Origin: an uncultured Paracoccaceae bacterium
Lineage (GTDB): Bacteria > Pseudomonadota > Alphaproteobacteria > Rhodobacterales > Rhodobacteraceae
Direction: 5' to 3'
DNA: 64,000 nt
NCBI GenBank assembly: GCA_937864535.1
Contig: CALMJS010000026.1
Coordinates: 1-64,000 of the forward strand
The notes under the pieces were generated by a model. That model was not told where the DNA came from and searched no databases. It saw only the letters and a program-made list of their open reading frames with translations. A program made the position numbers and the translations under genes. Below, in pieces: positions 43,033 to 51,398 of this stretch. Each line of letters starts with the position of its first letter. Position 1 is the stretch's first letter.

Positions 43033-44411
43033 TCTCGCCCTCTGGTTCCACCCCGCAAGAAGCCATCGACTTTCTCGCCGCCCATCCCGAAATCGAGGCG
43101 GTGGATATCGTCCTGCACGACGCGAACGGCATTGGCCGGGGCAAGATCATCCGCCGTCACGAATTGCTCAGCATCTACGAGGGCGGGCGACACATGCCGA
43201 TTTCGATCCTCGGGCTGGATATCTGCGGCGAGGATGTGCACGAAACCGGCCTGATCTGGGATCAGGGCGATGGCGATCTGCGGGCTTGGCCGATTCCGGG
43301 CACGCTGGTCCCGCTGCACAACACCACCCCGCCCCGCGCCGAAGTGTTCATGTCGCTCTACACGCTCGAGGGGGCCCCGATGACCTCGGACCCGCGACAC
43401 GCCCTGCAACGTCAGGTCGATGCGATGGCGGCGGAGGGGCTTTATCCCGCCGGTGCGTTCGAGCTGGAGTTTTTCCTCTTGGCCAATGAACGGGACGGCA
43501 ATGGCCGCGTGCAACCCGCCCGCGACGTGCTGGACGGCCGCGCCAGCCACAAGACCGAGGTCTATTCGGTGGACCATCTGCACGGAATGCTGCCGCTGTT
43601 TTCCGACATCTACAAAGGGGCAGAACTGGCCGGGATCAAGGCAGAGACCATGATCAGCGAATATGCCCCCGGACAGTACGAACTGACGCTGCATTACCGC
43701 GAAAACGTCATGCAGGCGGCCGATGATCTGATGCGGCTGAAACGCATCGTGCGGGCGCAGGCGCGCGCACATGGCGTCACAGCCTGTTTCATGGCCAAGC
43801 CGATCGAACAATACGCCGGATCGGGCATGCATTTCCACGTCTCGCTGTGTGACAGGGACGGACAGAACGTCTTTGTCGAGGCGGTCGAGGGCGATTACAA
43901 CGACAATATCCTGCATGCCTTGGGCGGGATGCGCGAAACGATGGGCGAATCGATGCTGGTATTTGCCCCGCATGCCAACAGCTGGCGGCGGTTCTCAAAC
44001 CAGAGCTACGCGCCCGTCTCGCCGTCTTGGGGCGTCAACAACCGTAGCGTCGCGCTGCGTATCCCTGCGGGTAGCATCAAGGCCCGCCGGATCGAACATC
44101 GCCCCGCTGGCGTCGATGCCAACCCCTATCTGGTCGGGGCGACGATCCTCGCCGCGATCCGCCATGGTATGGCCAACCGGATCGACCCCGGCCCGGAAAC
44201 CACCGGCAACGGCTATGACGCGGATGACAACCTGAATATTCCCGGCGACTGGAAAGAGGCGATCAAGGCGGCTCAGGCGTCGGAGTTTCTGAAATCGGCT
44301 CTGGGCGAGGATATGCACCGCACCTTTACCGCCGTCAAAGCCGCCGAATACGCCCGCGTGGCGCGGACGATCAGCGACGTGGACTTTGACCTCTATCTCT
44401 ATACGGTCTGA
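43029..44411 (+). CDS. puuA: Glutamine-synthetase-family ligase, PuuA-like gamma-glutamylpolyamine synthetase
   Basis: A 460-residue GlnA-fold enzyme. The N-terminal beta-grasp has VDIVLHDANGIGRGKIIRRHEL. Catalytic-domain motifs are GAFELEFFLLA, APGQYELTLHYRENVMQAADDLM, GSGMHFHVSL and NNRSVALRIPAGSIKARRIEHR. It lacks the NRSA-type adenylylation-site context of true GlnA. Predicted to ligate glutamate to putrescine or another amine using ATP, the entry step to PuuB. Overlaps the convergent DUF2478 gene by 13 nt. Confidence 0.83.
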   Translation: MISPSGSTPQEAIDFLAAHPEIEAVDIVLHDANGIGRGKIIRRHELLSIYEGGRHMPISILGLDICGEDVHETGLIWDQGDGDLRAWPIPGTLVPLHNTTPPRAEVFMSLYTLEGAPMTSDPRHALQRQVDAMAAEGLYPAGAFELEFFLLANERDGNGRVQPARDVLDGRASHKTEVYSVDHLHGMLPLFSDIYKGAELAGIKAETMISEYAPGQYELTLHYRENVMQAADDLMRLKRIVRAQARAHGVTACFMAKPIEQYAGSGMHFHVSLCDRDGQNVFVEAVEGDYNDNILHALGGMRETMGESMLVFAPHANSWRRFSNQSYAPVSPSWGVNNRSVALRIPAGSIKARRIEHRPAGVDANPYLVGATILAAIRHGMANRIDPGPETTGNGYDADDNLNIPGDWKEAIKAAQASEFLKSALGEDMHRTFTAVKAAEYARVARTISDVDFDLYLYTV

Positions 44412-44908
44412 CCGACAGTTTCAGCGACCCATGCCAAGACCGCCTCGATGTCATTGGGCAGTTCCTGCCCGATGCCATCGGTAAAGCGGTGAAAATCGGG
44501 CAAGGTTACATCGCGCACGGCGAGCAGGACCGGAATACCGCTGGCCAGCGCATCGCCGATCACGGGGCGAAACCCGCGCCCTTCTGCCTCTTGCTTGCCG
44601 AACTTATTGGCGATCAGCAGGTCCGCGCCGTCCTCGATCTGGCGCTGGACGATGCCCACGGCCTGTTCCAGCGCGGCCCCGTCCAGCCGGCACCCCGACG
44701 ACAGCGGCCCCAAGGACTGGCTGATCCGGATCACCTGACCGCCGGGGATCATATGCAGGTCCATCTCGTAGGGGGTGCCATCCTGCGGATCGTCGTTGAT
44801 CTGGCACGCCCCGACCAAGGCCAGACCCTGCGCGGTCAGCCGCCGCGACACCTCGGCCAGGGTCGGATTGGCGGTTTTCGATTTCGAGGCAACGATATAG
44901 GCCAGCAT
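44399..44908 (-). CDS. DUF2478 protein
   Basis: A 169-residue nucleoside-triphosphatase-like protein: GLALVGACQINDD, CRLDGAALEQAVGIVQRQIEDGADLLIANKFGKQEAEGRGF, GIPVLLAVRDVTLPDFHRF. DUF2478 proteins are often encoded near molybdenum-cofactor or molybdate-transport genes; here a MobA gene is divergent 62 nt away. ATG 44908 has AAGAGGA upstream; an earlier in-frame ATG at 44971 would overlap mobA. No enzymatic role established as far as I know. Confidence 0.78.
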   Translation of the reverse strand: MLAYIVASKSKTANPTLAEVSRRLTAQGLALVGACQINDDPQDGTPYEMDLHMIPGGQVIRISQSLGPLSSGCRLDGAALEQAVGIVQRQIEDGADLLIANKFGKQEAEGRGFRPVIGDALASGIPVLLAVRDVTLPDFHRFTDGIGQELPNDIEAVLAWVAETVGQTV

Positions 44909-44970
44909 GGCGTCCTCTTGTGCGTTTGTCGGCACCATTGCAGGATGGCCAGCAAAAGGAAAGCCGACCA

Positions 44971-45528
44971 ATGGATCATCCCCCCGCAGTCATACTCGCC
45001 GGAGGCAAGGCGACGCGCATGGGCGGCGGCGACAAACCGCTGATGATCTGGCGCGGGCGGATGTTGGTCGATTGGGTGCGCGAGGCGCTAGAGCCGCAGG
45101 TCAGCCGGATCGCCCTGAACGCCAACGGCGATCCGGCGCGGTTCGACAGGCTGGGCCTGCCGGTCTTGGCCGATGATCTGCCTGACTGTGGCCCGCTGTC
45201 GGGGGTTCTGACCGCCATGACATGGGCAAGTGCCGCGGGCGCGTCACATGTGCTGGTGGTGGCGGGGGATACGGTGACGCTGCCGCCGGATCTGGTCGCC
45301 CGCCTATCCCCCGGCCCCGCCTATGCCGCCAGCCAGATCGACGGCGAATGGCGGGCGCATCCGACCGTGGGACTATGGCCCACCTCGCTGGCCGATGGCC
45401 TGCGCAGCTATCTGATCAGCGGTGAGCGGCGGGTGATGGGCTGGGCGCGATCCATCGGCGCGGCAGAGGTCCGTTTTGACGGTGCAGTGATCCGCAACAT
45501 CAACACGCCGGATGATCTGGCGCGCTAG
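44971..45528 (+). CDS. mobA: Molybdenum cofactor guanylyltransferase
   Basis: A 185-residue nucleotidyltransferase. The signature VILAGGKATRMGGGDKPL lies near residues 8-25, DDLPDCGPLSGVLTAM follows, and VVAGDTVTLPPDL holds the acidic metal site (the usual DMP is DTV here). INTPDDLAR closes the protein as in MobA. It attaches GMP to molybdopterin to make the bis-MGD cofactor. ATG 44971 follows AAAGGA; the frame starting at 44920 is rejected because it overlaps the divergent DUF2478 start. Ends 4 nt inside the convergent tusA-like gene. Confidence 0.87.
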   Translation: MDHPPAVILAGGKATRMGGGDKPLMIWRGRMLVDWVREALEPQVSRIALNANGDPARFDRLGLPVLADDLPDCGPLSGVLTAMTWASAAGASHVLVVAGDTVTLPPDLVARLSPGPAYAASQIDGEWRAHPTVGLWPTSLADGLRSYLISGERRVMGWARSIGAAEVRFDGAVIRNINTPDDLAR

Positions 45529-45749
45529 CCGCGCCGGATGAGATAGGCCTGACCGCCATCGATATCCTCGACGGCGATCAGCTCGTGCCCGGCCTCGCGG
45601 CAAAATACGGGCATATCGATTTGCGCCATCGCGTCCGATGCCAGTAGGCGCAGCACCTGTCCCGGCGCCATGCCTGACAGCACCTTGCGGGCCCTCAGGA
45701 CTGGCAGAGGGCACAGCAGGCCCAAGGCATCGACGGTCAGATCACTCAC
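45525..45749 (-). CDS. TusA-family sulfur carrier protein
   Basis: A 74-residue SirA/TusA/YedF-like protein. The sulfur-carrying Cys is C13 in LGLLCPLPVLRARK (CPxP motif). Typical role: persulfide relay for tRNA thiolation or molybdenum-enzyme maturation; the latter fits the neighbouring mobA. Its start lies 8 nt inside the upstream membrane-protein gene, so they are probably one transcript. Confidence 0.87.
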   Translation of the reverse strand: MSDLTVDALGLLCPLPVLRARKVLSGMAPGQVLRLLASDAMAQIDMPVFCREAGHELIAVEDIDGGQAYLIRRG

Positions 45750-46794
45750 TTCGGCAGGCCTTATCCCGGACAGAGGCCCAGAAAGACGCCCCGATCAGCC
45801 CCGCGCCCAAGAGCCCGGTAACGACCTCTGGCACGTGGAACTCCACATGCAGGAACATGACGATGGCCAGCACCAGAATGGACCAGAAGGCCCCGTTTTC
45901 CAGAAACCGGTATTCGTTGAGCGTGCCCTTTTCAACCAGCATCACGGTCATGGATCGCACATACATCGCGCCGATCCCCAGACCGATGGCGATGATAAAC
46001 AGGTTCTGCGTCAGGGCAAAGGCCCCGATCACCCCGTCAAAGCTGAACGAGGCATCGAGGATTTCCAGATACATGAACGCACCGAAACCGGCCTGCCCGA
46101 CCGCCTTGGTCGCGTTTTGGCTGTCGAGGTAATGCGACAGCACATCGACCAGAAGGAACGTCAGCAGGCCCCAGATTGCCGATTGCAGGAACGCGCGGCC
46201 AACGGCCGGATCAAACAGGTTCGACATCAGCGTGATCACCGCAATCACGATCGTGACGACCAAGAGCTTGGCCCCGGCGATTTTCGTCATGAACCGTTCG
46301 ACGCCGGGCAGCCAATGCACCTCTTTTTCGGGGTCAAAGAAATAGGACAGCGCCACCATCAACAGGAAGGTCCCGCCAAAGGCGCTGATCGGAATCCGCG
46401 CGCCCTCCATGATATGGGCATAGCGATCCGGGTTTGCCCACGCCAGTTCGAGCGCGGCCCAAGGTCCGATTTTGGCGGCGATACAGACGACCAGTAGCGG
46501 GAACACGATGCGCATGCCGAACACGGCAATCAAGATCCCCCACGTCAGGAACCGATGCTGCCATTTGGGCGACATATCCCGCAGTTTGTTGGCATTGACG
46601 ATCGCATTGTCAAAGGACAGCGAAATTTCCAGAACGCTGAGAACCGCTGTGATGAACAGGATATTCAGCATCCCGCCCAAGGTGCCAAAGATCGTCCACC
46701 CCAAGGCAGCACTTAGGAGAAGGCCGCCCGCCGTGACACCAAAGGCGAGCGTAAAATATTTCAGCGCAGGTTTTTGCGCCGTTGCAGTCAGCAT
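45742..46794 (-). CDS. DUF475 membrane protein (TerC/YkoY-like)
   Basis: A 350-residue polytopic membrane protein. Two diagnostic Asp-bearing segments are EISLSFDNAIVNANKL (about 56-71) and LDASFSFDGVIGAFAL (about 240-255), as in TerC-like metal exporters. Roughly nine membrane segments are expected. Some relatives export manganese or aid metal loading of secreted proteins; which ion is handled here is not known. A 96-bp leader with a strong hairpin and a dyad precedes it. Confidence 0.8.
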   Translation of the reverse strand: MLTATAQKPALKYFTLAFGVTAGGLLLSAALGWTIFGTLGGMLNILFITAVLSVLEISLSFDNAIVNANKLRDMSPKWQHRFLTWGILIAVFGMRIVFPLLVVCIAAKIGPWAALELAWANPDRYAHIMEGARIPISAFGGTFLLMVALSYFFDPEKEVHWLPGVERFMTKIAGAKLLVVTIVIAVITLMSNLFDPAVGRAFLQSAIWGLLTFLLVDVLSHYLDSQNATKAVGQAGFGAFMYLEILDASFSFDGVIGAFALTQNLFIIAIGLGIGAMYVRSMTVMLVEKGTLNEYRFLENGAFWSILVLAIVMFLHVEFHVPEVVTGLLGAGLIGASFWASVRDKACRSE

Positions 46795-46828
46795 AGTTGG
46801 ACCCCGAGGTTATCTTCTCAGGACATAT

Positions 46829-46877
46829 GGGAACGGGGCATAAATTTACACCCCGTGTCCCATTGAATTTCATTCAA
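46829..46877. promoter_or_regulatory. Hairpin and dyad upstream of the DUF475 gene
   Basis: GGGAACGGGG (46829-46838) pairs with CCCCGTGTCCC (46851-46861) with one bulged base and a 12-nt AT-rich loop. Directly beside it TTGAAT-TTC-ATTCAA (46863-46877) is a perfect dyad. On the minus strand the dyad comes first, then the hairpin in the leader. The pair suggests an operator plus a leader structure, or a terminator for UbiK. Confidence 0.45.
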
Positions 46878-46889
46878 GTCAGCCCGGTG

Positions 46890-47141
46890 TCAGGCCTCGG
46901 GCTTGGCGGCCTCTAGCGCGGCGATCCGGGCGCTGAGCGCGGCGTTTTCTTCGCGGGCCTTTTGCGCCATGGCGCGCACGGCGTCGAATTCTTCGCGGGT
47001 GACGAAATCGCGGTCCGCCAGCCAGCGGTCCAGCATGGATTTCATGGCGTTCTGCGCCTCGTCCTTGGCCCCCTGCGCCACGCCCATGGCGTTGGTCATC
47101 AGCTGGGAAAAATCATCGAGGAATTTATTGCGCGTTTGCAT
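46890..47141 (-). CDS. ubiK: UbiK-family accessory factor (BMFP/DUF526)
   Basis: An 83-residue protein. The membrane-active amphipathic helix [25 protein letters not shown] is followed by a C-terminal coiled coil ([25 protein letters not shown]). Homologues help the ubiquinone-biosynthesis hydroxylase complex. It is divergent from lgt. Confidence 0.83.
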   Translation of the reverse strand: MQTRNKFLDDFSQLMTNAMGVAQGAKDEAQNAMKSMLDRWLADRDFVTREEFDAVRAMAQKAREENAALSARIAALEAAKPEA

Positions 47142-47246
47142 GTCACTCTCCGGTCGTGGCTAGGGTCTATATGGGACGCAACTTTGCCCAACACAACCCC
47201 GCCGCACCCCGTTGACACGCGCCAAATGCCACAGCACACAGGTTCC

Positions 47247-48122
47247 ATGTTTGCAGCACTCCCCTTTCCCGATATCTCGCCCATCCTGTTCAGCCTGAAC
47301 CTTGGCGATTTCACCTTTGCTCTGCGCTGGTATGCGCTGGCCTATATCGTCGGCATCCTGCTGGGCTGGCAGGTGATCAAAATGGCCCTGCGCCGTCCCG
47401 GCCTGTGGCCTGCGGATACCGCGCCGATGGACAATCGCCAGCTCGAGGATCTGGCGGGTTGGATCGTGCTGGGCGTGATCCTTGGCGGTCGGCTGGGCTA
47501 TGTGCTGTTTTATCGGTTCGACTATTACCTCGCCCATCCTCTCGAGGTGGTGCAGGTCTGGCAGGGCGGCATGTCGTTCCACGGCGGGTTCCTCGGCGTG
47601 GTTGCCGTCACCTATCTATGGGCACGGCGCAGCGGCCTGCCCGTCGCCTCGATCAGCGATAGCCTCGCCTTGGTGGCGCCAATCGGGTTGATGCTGGGGC
47701 GGATCGCGAATTTCATCAATGCCGAGCTCTGGGGACGGGTAACGGATGTGCCATGGGCGGTGATTTTCCCCGGCGAGGCGGCGCAGGACTGCCTGTTGCC
47801 GGTCTGCGCCCGCCATCCGTCGCAGCTTTATGAGGCCGGCCTAGAGGGGTTGATCCTCGGCGCGGTTCTGCTCGGGCTCAGCTTTGGCCGGGGGGCGCTG
47901 CGCCGCCCTTGGTTCATCACAGGGCTGTTTCTGGCGGGCTATGGAGCCTCGCGCTTTATCGTAGAATTCTTCCGCCAGCCGGATGCGCAATTCGTGGCAC
48001 CGGGCAACCCGCTGGGCTGGGCGCTGCAGTTGGGTGAATATGGCCTGACGATGGGACAGATCCTGTCGATCCCGATGCTGGCGCTGGGTCTATGGCTGGC
48101 AAGCCGGGCGCGGCGCGCATGA
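47247..48122 (+). CDS. lgt: Prolipoprotein diacylglyceryl transferase
   Basis: A 291-residue inner-membrane enzyme that adds diacylglycerol to the lipobox cysteine of prolipoproteins. Visible are the catalytic HGG in [10 protein letters not shown], the Lgt signature [14 protein letters not shown] and the Arg in HPSQLYEA-adjacent loops; seven membrane segments are expected. I chose ATG 47247 ([17 protein letters not shown]); ATG 47226 is also possible, and neither has a strong ribosome-binding site. The upstream in-frame open reading (from 46962) lies opposite ubiK and is rejected. The stop overlaps midA (ATGA). Confidence 0.92.
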   Translation: MFAALPFPDISPILFSLNLGDFTFALRWYALAYIVGILLGWQVIKMALRRPGLWPADTAPMDNRQLEDLAGWIVLGVILGGRLGYVLFYRFDYYLAHPLEVVQVWQGGMSFHGGFLGVVAVTYLWARRSGLPVASISDSLALVAPIGLMLGRIANFINAELWGRVTDVPWAVIFPGEAAQDCLLPVCARHPSQLYEAGLEGLILGAVLLGLSFGRGALRRPWFITGLFLAGYGASRFIVEFFRQPDAQFVAPGNPLGWALQLGEYGLTMGQILSIPMLALGLWLASRARRA

Positions 48123-49174
48123 CCCGTCTGCACGATATACTGGCGGCGCGCATTGCCGCCCACGGCCCCATCACGCTGGCCGATTACATGGCCGAGGCGC
48201 TGCTGCATCCGATCCATGGTTATTACACGACCCGCGATCCGCTGGGGGCCGCGGGGGATTTCATCACCGCGCCGGAAATCAGCCAGATGTTTGGCGAAGT
48301 GATCGGTCTCTGCCTCGCCCAAAGCTGGCTGGATCAAGGGCGCCCCAAGGGCGTTCTGGCGGAACTCGGCCCCGGGCGCGGAACCCTGATGGCCGACATC
48401 CTGCGGGCAACGGCGCGGGTTCCCGGTTTCCATGCGGCGCTGGACCTGCATCTGGTCGAGGCCTCGCCGGTTCTACGTGCGGCGCAAGCGGCGCGACTGC
48501 CCGTCAAGCAGGTCCACGACCGCGCCGATACCCTGCCCGATGCGCCCCTGTTCCTGGTGGCCAACGAATTTTTCGATGCCCTGCCCATCCGGCAGTTCCA
48601 GCGCGATGGCACCGGATGGCGGGAACGGATGATTGGCCTGACGGACGACGCGGCTTTGACCTTTGGGCTGTCGGCGGCCGCGCCACTGGCCATGCTTGAC
48701 CATCGTTTGGCCGATACCAAGGACGGGGATCTGGTCGAACATTGCCCTGCCCTGCCCGGTATCGTGTCCGAAATCGGCCAGCGCATTGCCGCGCACGGCG
48801 GCACCGCCCTGATCATCGACTACGGCGATTGGGGATCGCAGGGTGATACCTTGCAGGCGCTGCGCGGACATGCCCCCGTCGATCCGCTGATCGACCCCGG
48901 CTCCGCCGACCTGACCGCGCATGTCGATTTCGAGGCCGTCGCCCGCGCGACCCCTTCGCGCTTTACCCGCCTGACGCCGCAAGGTGTGTTTCTGGAACGT
49001 CTGGGGATCACGCAGCGCGCCCAGACACTGGCCAGCAAAATGACCGGAGCCGCGCTGGAATCGCATATCGCTGCGCATAGACGCTTGACCCACCCCGACG
49101 AAATGGGCGACCTGTTTAAGGTGATCGCCCTTTACCCCGATGGTCAAACACCACCCGCAGGATTAGAGCCATGA
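48119..49174 (+). CDS. MidA/NDUFAF7-type SAM-dependent methyltransferase
   Basis: A 351-residue class I methyltransferase of the MidA (DUF185) family. [23 protein letters not shown] is the family core, [16 protein letters not shown] the SAM-binding loop, [15 protein letters not shown] a second motif and LIIDYGDWG a third. The mitochondrial relative methylates an arginine of a complex I subunit. It is coupled by ATGA overlaps to lgt before and pgeF after, a common alphaproteobacterial order. Confidence 0.87.
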   Translation: MTRLHDILAARIAAHGPITLADYMAEALLHPIHGYYTTRDPLGAAGDFITAPEISQMFGEVIGLCLAQSWLDQGRPKGVLAELGPGRGTLMADILRATARVPGFHAALDLHLVEASPVLRAAQAARLPVKQVHDRADTLPDAPLFLVANEFFDALPIRQFQRDGTGWRERMIGLTDDAALTFGLSAAAPLAMLDHRLADTKDGDLVEHCPALPGIVSEIGQRIAAHGGTALIIDYGDWGSQGDTLQALRGHAPVDPLIDPGSADLTAHVDFEAVARATPSRFTRLTPQGVFLERLGITQRAQTLASKMTGAALESHIAAHRRLTHPDEMGDLFKVIALYPDGQTPPAGLEP

Positions 49175-49926
49175 CGTTGGATATCATCACCCACCCCGAT
49201 CTGGCCCCGGTACAGCACGGGTTCTTTGGCCGCCGTGGCGGGGCGTCGAGCGGGATTTTTCAGGGGCTGAACTGCGGACATGGCAGCAGTGATCTGACCG
49301 ACGTGGTCCATATCAACCGCAACCGCGTGGCGGCCGCGATGGGGGTGGACCCCGCCGCGCTGGTCGGTGTGCATCAGGTCCATTCGGCCGATGTGGTCAC
49401 CGTCACCGACCCCGCCGCCTCTTTGCCACAGGCCGATGGTCTGGTGACCAAGGTGCCGGGGATCGTTCTTTCGGTGCTGACCGCGGACTGCCAGCCTGTG
49501 CTGTTTGCTGATCCGACCGCCGGTGTGATCGGCGCGGCCCATGCCGGATGGAAGGGCGCGATAGCAGGCGTGCTAGAGGCCACTGTGGATGCCATGATCG
49601 CCCTCGGCGCGAACCGCGACCGGATCACCGCCATCATCGGCCCGACCATCAGCCAGCGCGCCTACGAGGTCGGCCCGGAATTTCTGGACCAGTTCCTGAC
49701 CGAGGACCCCGATTACGCCCGGTTCTTTGCCAATGGCGAAGGGGACCGCTACCTGTTCGATCTGCCCGCCTTTGGGCTGTACCGGTTGCGGCAGGCGGGG
49801 GTGGCGAGTTGTGAATGGACCCGCCACTGCACCTATTCCGACGCGGATCGATTCTACAGCTACCGCCGCAGCACCCACCGTAAAGAGGCGGACTATGGAC
49901 GGCTGATCGCCGCCATTCGGCTGTAA
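49171..49926 (+). CDS. pgeF: Peptidoglycan editing factor PgeF (multicopper polyphenol oxidase-like fold)
   Basis: A 251-residue protein. The metal-binding His and Cys are in VGVHQVHSADVV, LTADCQPVLFAD and AAHAGWKGAIAG; RHCTYSDADRFYSYRRS ends the fold. Known members hydrolyse wrongly incorporated UDP-MurNAc-L-Ser precursors; older annotations call it laccase. Third gene of the lgt-midA-pgeF unit. Confidence 0.9.
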   Translation: MTLDIITHPDLAPVQHGFFGRRGGASSGIFQGLNCGHGSSDLTDVVHINRNRVAAAMGVDPAALVGVHQVHSADVVTVTDPAASLPQADGLVTKVPGIVLSVLTADCQPVLFADPTAGVIGAAHAGWKGAIAGVLEATVDAMIALGANRDRITAIIGPTISQRAYEVGPEFLDQFLTEDPDYARFFANGEGDRYLFDLPAFGLYRLRQAGVASCEWTRHCTYSDADRFYSYRRSTHRKEADYGRLIAAIRL

Positions 49927-50185
49927 TGACGCGACGGTAATTACGGCAGACCTGCCCGCGTCCTGCCACATTTGGTTGGAAACAAACCCCGGCAAGGCGC
50001 CATCATTGTTTCCAATTCAAACTTAAATCATTAAAATCAATGCCTTAACGAACCCTATCCGTTAGGATTCCACAGGCGCGACGATTTCGAACAATCGGCA
50101 CACTGCTGCCCAACTGCTGCCCCTGTTGCCGATGATAGTGGGGCCAATCGCCCCAGAGGCCCCCAACAGAACAGAGGCACGCATC

Positions 50186-50335
50186 ATGAAAAACCTTCGC
50201 TGGCTCACCTCCACCCTCGACGCCGCCAAGACCGAAACCCCGGCTATGCCCTGGGCCCGCGGTGCCCGCCGCGCCGAGATGATCGCCCGCCGCAAGGCCG
50301 CCGCCGAGGTTGAAGCTCAGGACCGGGCCGCCTGA
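50186..50335 (+). CDS. Small basic protein, unknown function
   Basis: A 49-residue protein starting MKNLRWLTSTLDAAKTETP, then PWARGARRAEMIARRKAA and an acidic tail. AGAGG lies 8 nt upstream and a strong intrinsic terminator follows, so it is a genuine monocistronic unit with its own AT-rich upstream region (about 49990-50060). I recall similar short proteins in other roseobacters but know no function. No signal peptide or membrane segment; probably an amphipathic, RNA- or protein-binding peptide, which is speculation. Confidence 0.7.
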   Translation: MKNLRWLTSTLDAAKTETPAMPWARGARRAEMIARRKAAAEVEAQDRAA

Positions 50336-50373
50336 TCACCGGCCCGCAGAGCCACACACAGACACTCCCTTCC

Positions 50374-50400
50374 AAAGGCAGCCCGAAACGGCTGCCTTTT
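50374..50400 (+). terminator. Intrinsic terminator of the 49-residue gene
   Basis: AAAGGCAGCC (50374-50383) and GGCTGCCTTT (50390-50399) form a 10-bp perfect stem with a 6-nt loop, ending in TTTT. Confidence 0.85.
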
Positions 50401-50704
50401 GTGTCCGATTCGGCCATCGAAACCGGATGAATTGTGGTGCATTGATCCGGCACGGCGAACAATCCCCGACACCCGCCCAGGATAAATTCGAAAACTCGCT
50501 GCAATTGCGAAGAGAATTTGACAAGCCGGTCCCAATTCTGCCACATTCAGGACACACCAGCGGGGCCTTGGCCGCCGCAGGGGTCTCCGGTTCCTCAGGC
50601 CGGAACGCTCGATCGGACGGGCGACCCGCGCACCGCCTCACGCGCATGAATGGTCGCCCGTCTGACTCTCTGCCAGACAGGCAAAACCCCTAGAACTGTA
50701 GGAC
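50401..50704. other. 304-bp gene-free stretch
   Basis: I see no convincing gene, RNA or repeat here. GTCTG and CAGAC near 50660-50680 can form a weak hairpin without a T-run. Short open frames on both strands lack ribosome-binding sites and family features. Confidence 0.6.
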
Positions 50705-51205
50705 TTAGGCGTCTTTGGCCAGACGCGCTTCTAGAACGTCGAACGGCACGCCCGGTTCATCCTTGGCGCAGCGGATCACCAGCGAGGTTTTCACCTGCGC
50801 GACGTTATCGGCCGTCAGCAGTTCACCCGTCAAAAAGCTCTGGAAGCTGCGCAAATCCGGCGCTACGCATTTGAGGACAAAGTCCACCTCGCCGTTGAGC
50901 ATGTGACATTCGCGGACCAGCGGCCAGCTCCGGCACTTGGCCTCAAAGGCCGACAGATCGGCCTCGGCCTGCTTGTGCAAACCGACCATCGCAAAGACCT
51001 GCACCTCGAATCCCAGCTCGCGGCTATCGACGTCGGCATGGTAGCCGCGAATGTAACCCTGCTCTTCGAGTGTGCGCACACGGCGCAGACAGGGGGGCGC
51101 GGAAATCCCCACGCGCTTGGCCAATTCGACGTTGGTCATCCGACCGTCTGCCTGCAATTCCGCCAGGATCATGCGGTCGATTTCGTCGAGTTTACTGCCC
51201 GGCAT
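50705..51205 (-). CDS. Lrp/AsnC-family regulator
   Basis: A 166-residue Lrp protein. The helix-turn-helix is at about 8-60 (LDEIDRMILAELQADGRMTNVELAKRVGISAPPCLRRVRTLEEQGYI), with a RAM ligand domain at about 70-150. The GFEVQVFAMVGL and CHMLNGEVDFVLKCVAPDLRSFQSFL segments are those of leucine-responsive Lrp. Divergent from trxB across a region with repeated CGCAAC half-sites. Confidence 0.9.
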   Translation of the reverse strand: MPGSKLDEIDRMILAELQADGRMTNVELAKRVGISAPPCLRRVRTLEEQGYIRGYHADVDSRELGFEVQVFAMVGLHKQAEADLSAFEAKCRSWPLVRECHMLNGEVDFVLKCVAPDLRSFQSFLTGELLTADNVAQVKTSLVIRCAKDEPGVPFDVLEARLAKDA

Positions 51206-51223
51206 ATTAACCTCGGTTCTTTT

Positions 51224-51283
51224 GTTGCGCGAACCTTACCCAAACAGCCAATGCTACGCAACAATGTTTCGCAACTGCGCAAC
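51224..51283. promoter_or_regulatory. CGCAAC half-site cluster, candidate Lrp-binding region
   Basis: CGCAAC occurs at 51257-51262, 51270-51275 and 51278-51283, and its complement GTTGCG at 51224-51229, in a 60-bp stretch just upstream of the lrp-like gene. Spaced repeated half-sites are usual for Lrp octamers, so autoregulation is likely. Confidence 0.45.
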
Positions 51284-51398
51284 ATCATTACCCGAAGGCA
51301 TACATGTGATAAGTGTCATCTATTTTATTTCTCGCACCCTTTTCGGCGCGGGGCCGCGAGGCTATATCGGGGACAACCGATAAAGAAAAGAGGCTGAC

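Noticed and set aside
45742-46794. DUF475 gene as a tellurite-resistance (ter) island marker
   Set aside because: No other ter genes are present and base composition matches the surroundings.
46962-47246. N-terminal extension of Lgt in the long open frame
   Set aside because: It is antisense to ubiK and lacks the hydrophobic pattern of Lgt; the family starts near 47247.
50520-50640. Possible tRNA-like G/C-rich segment
   Set aside because: No T-loop GGTTCGA pattern with matching acceptor stem could be found; not supported.
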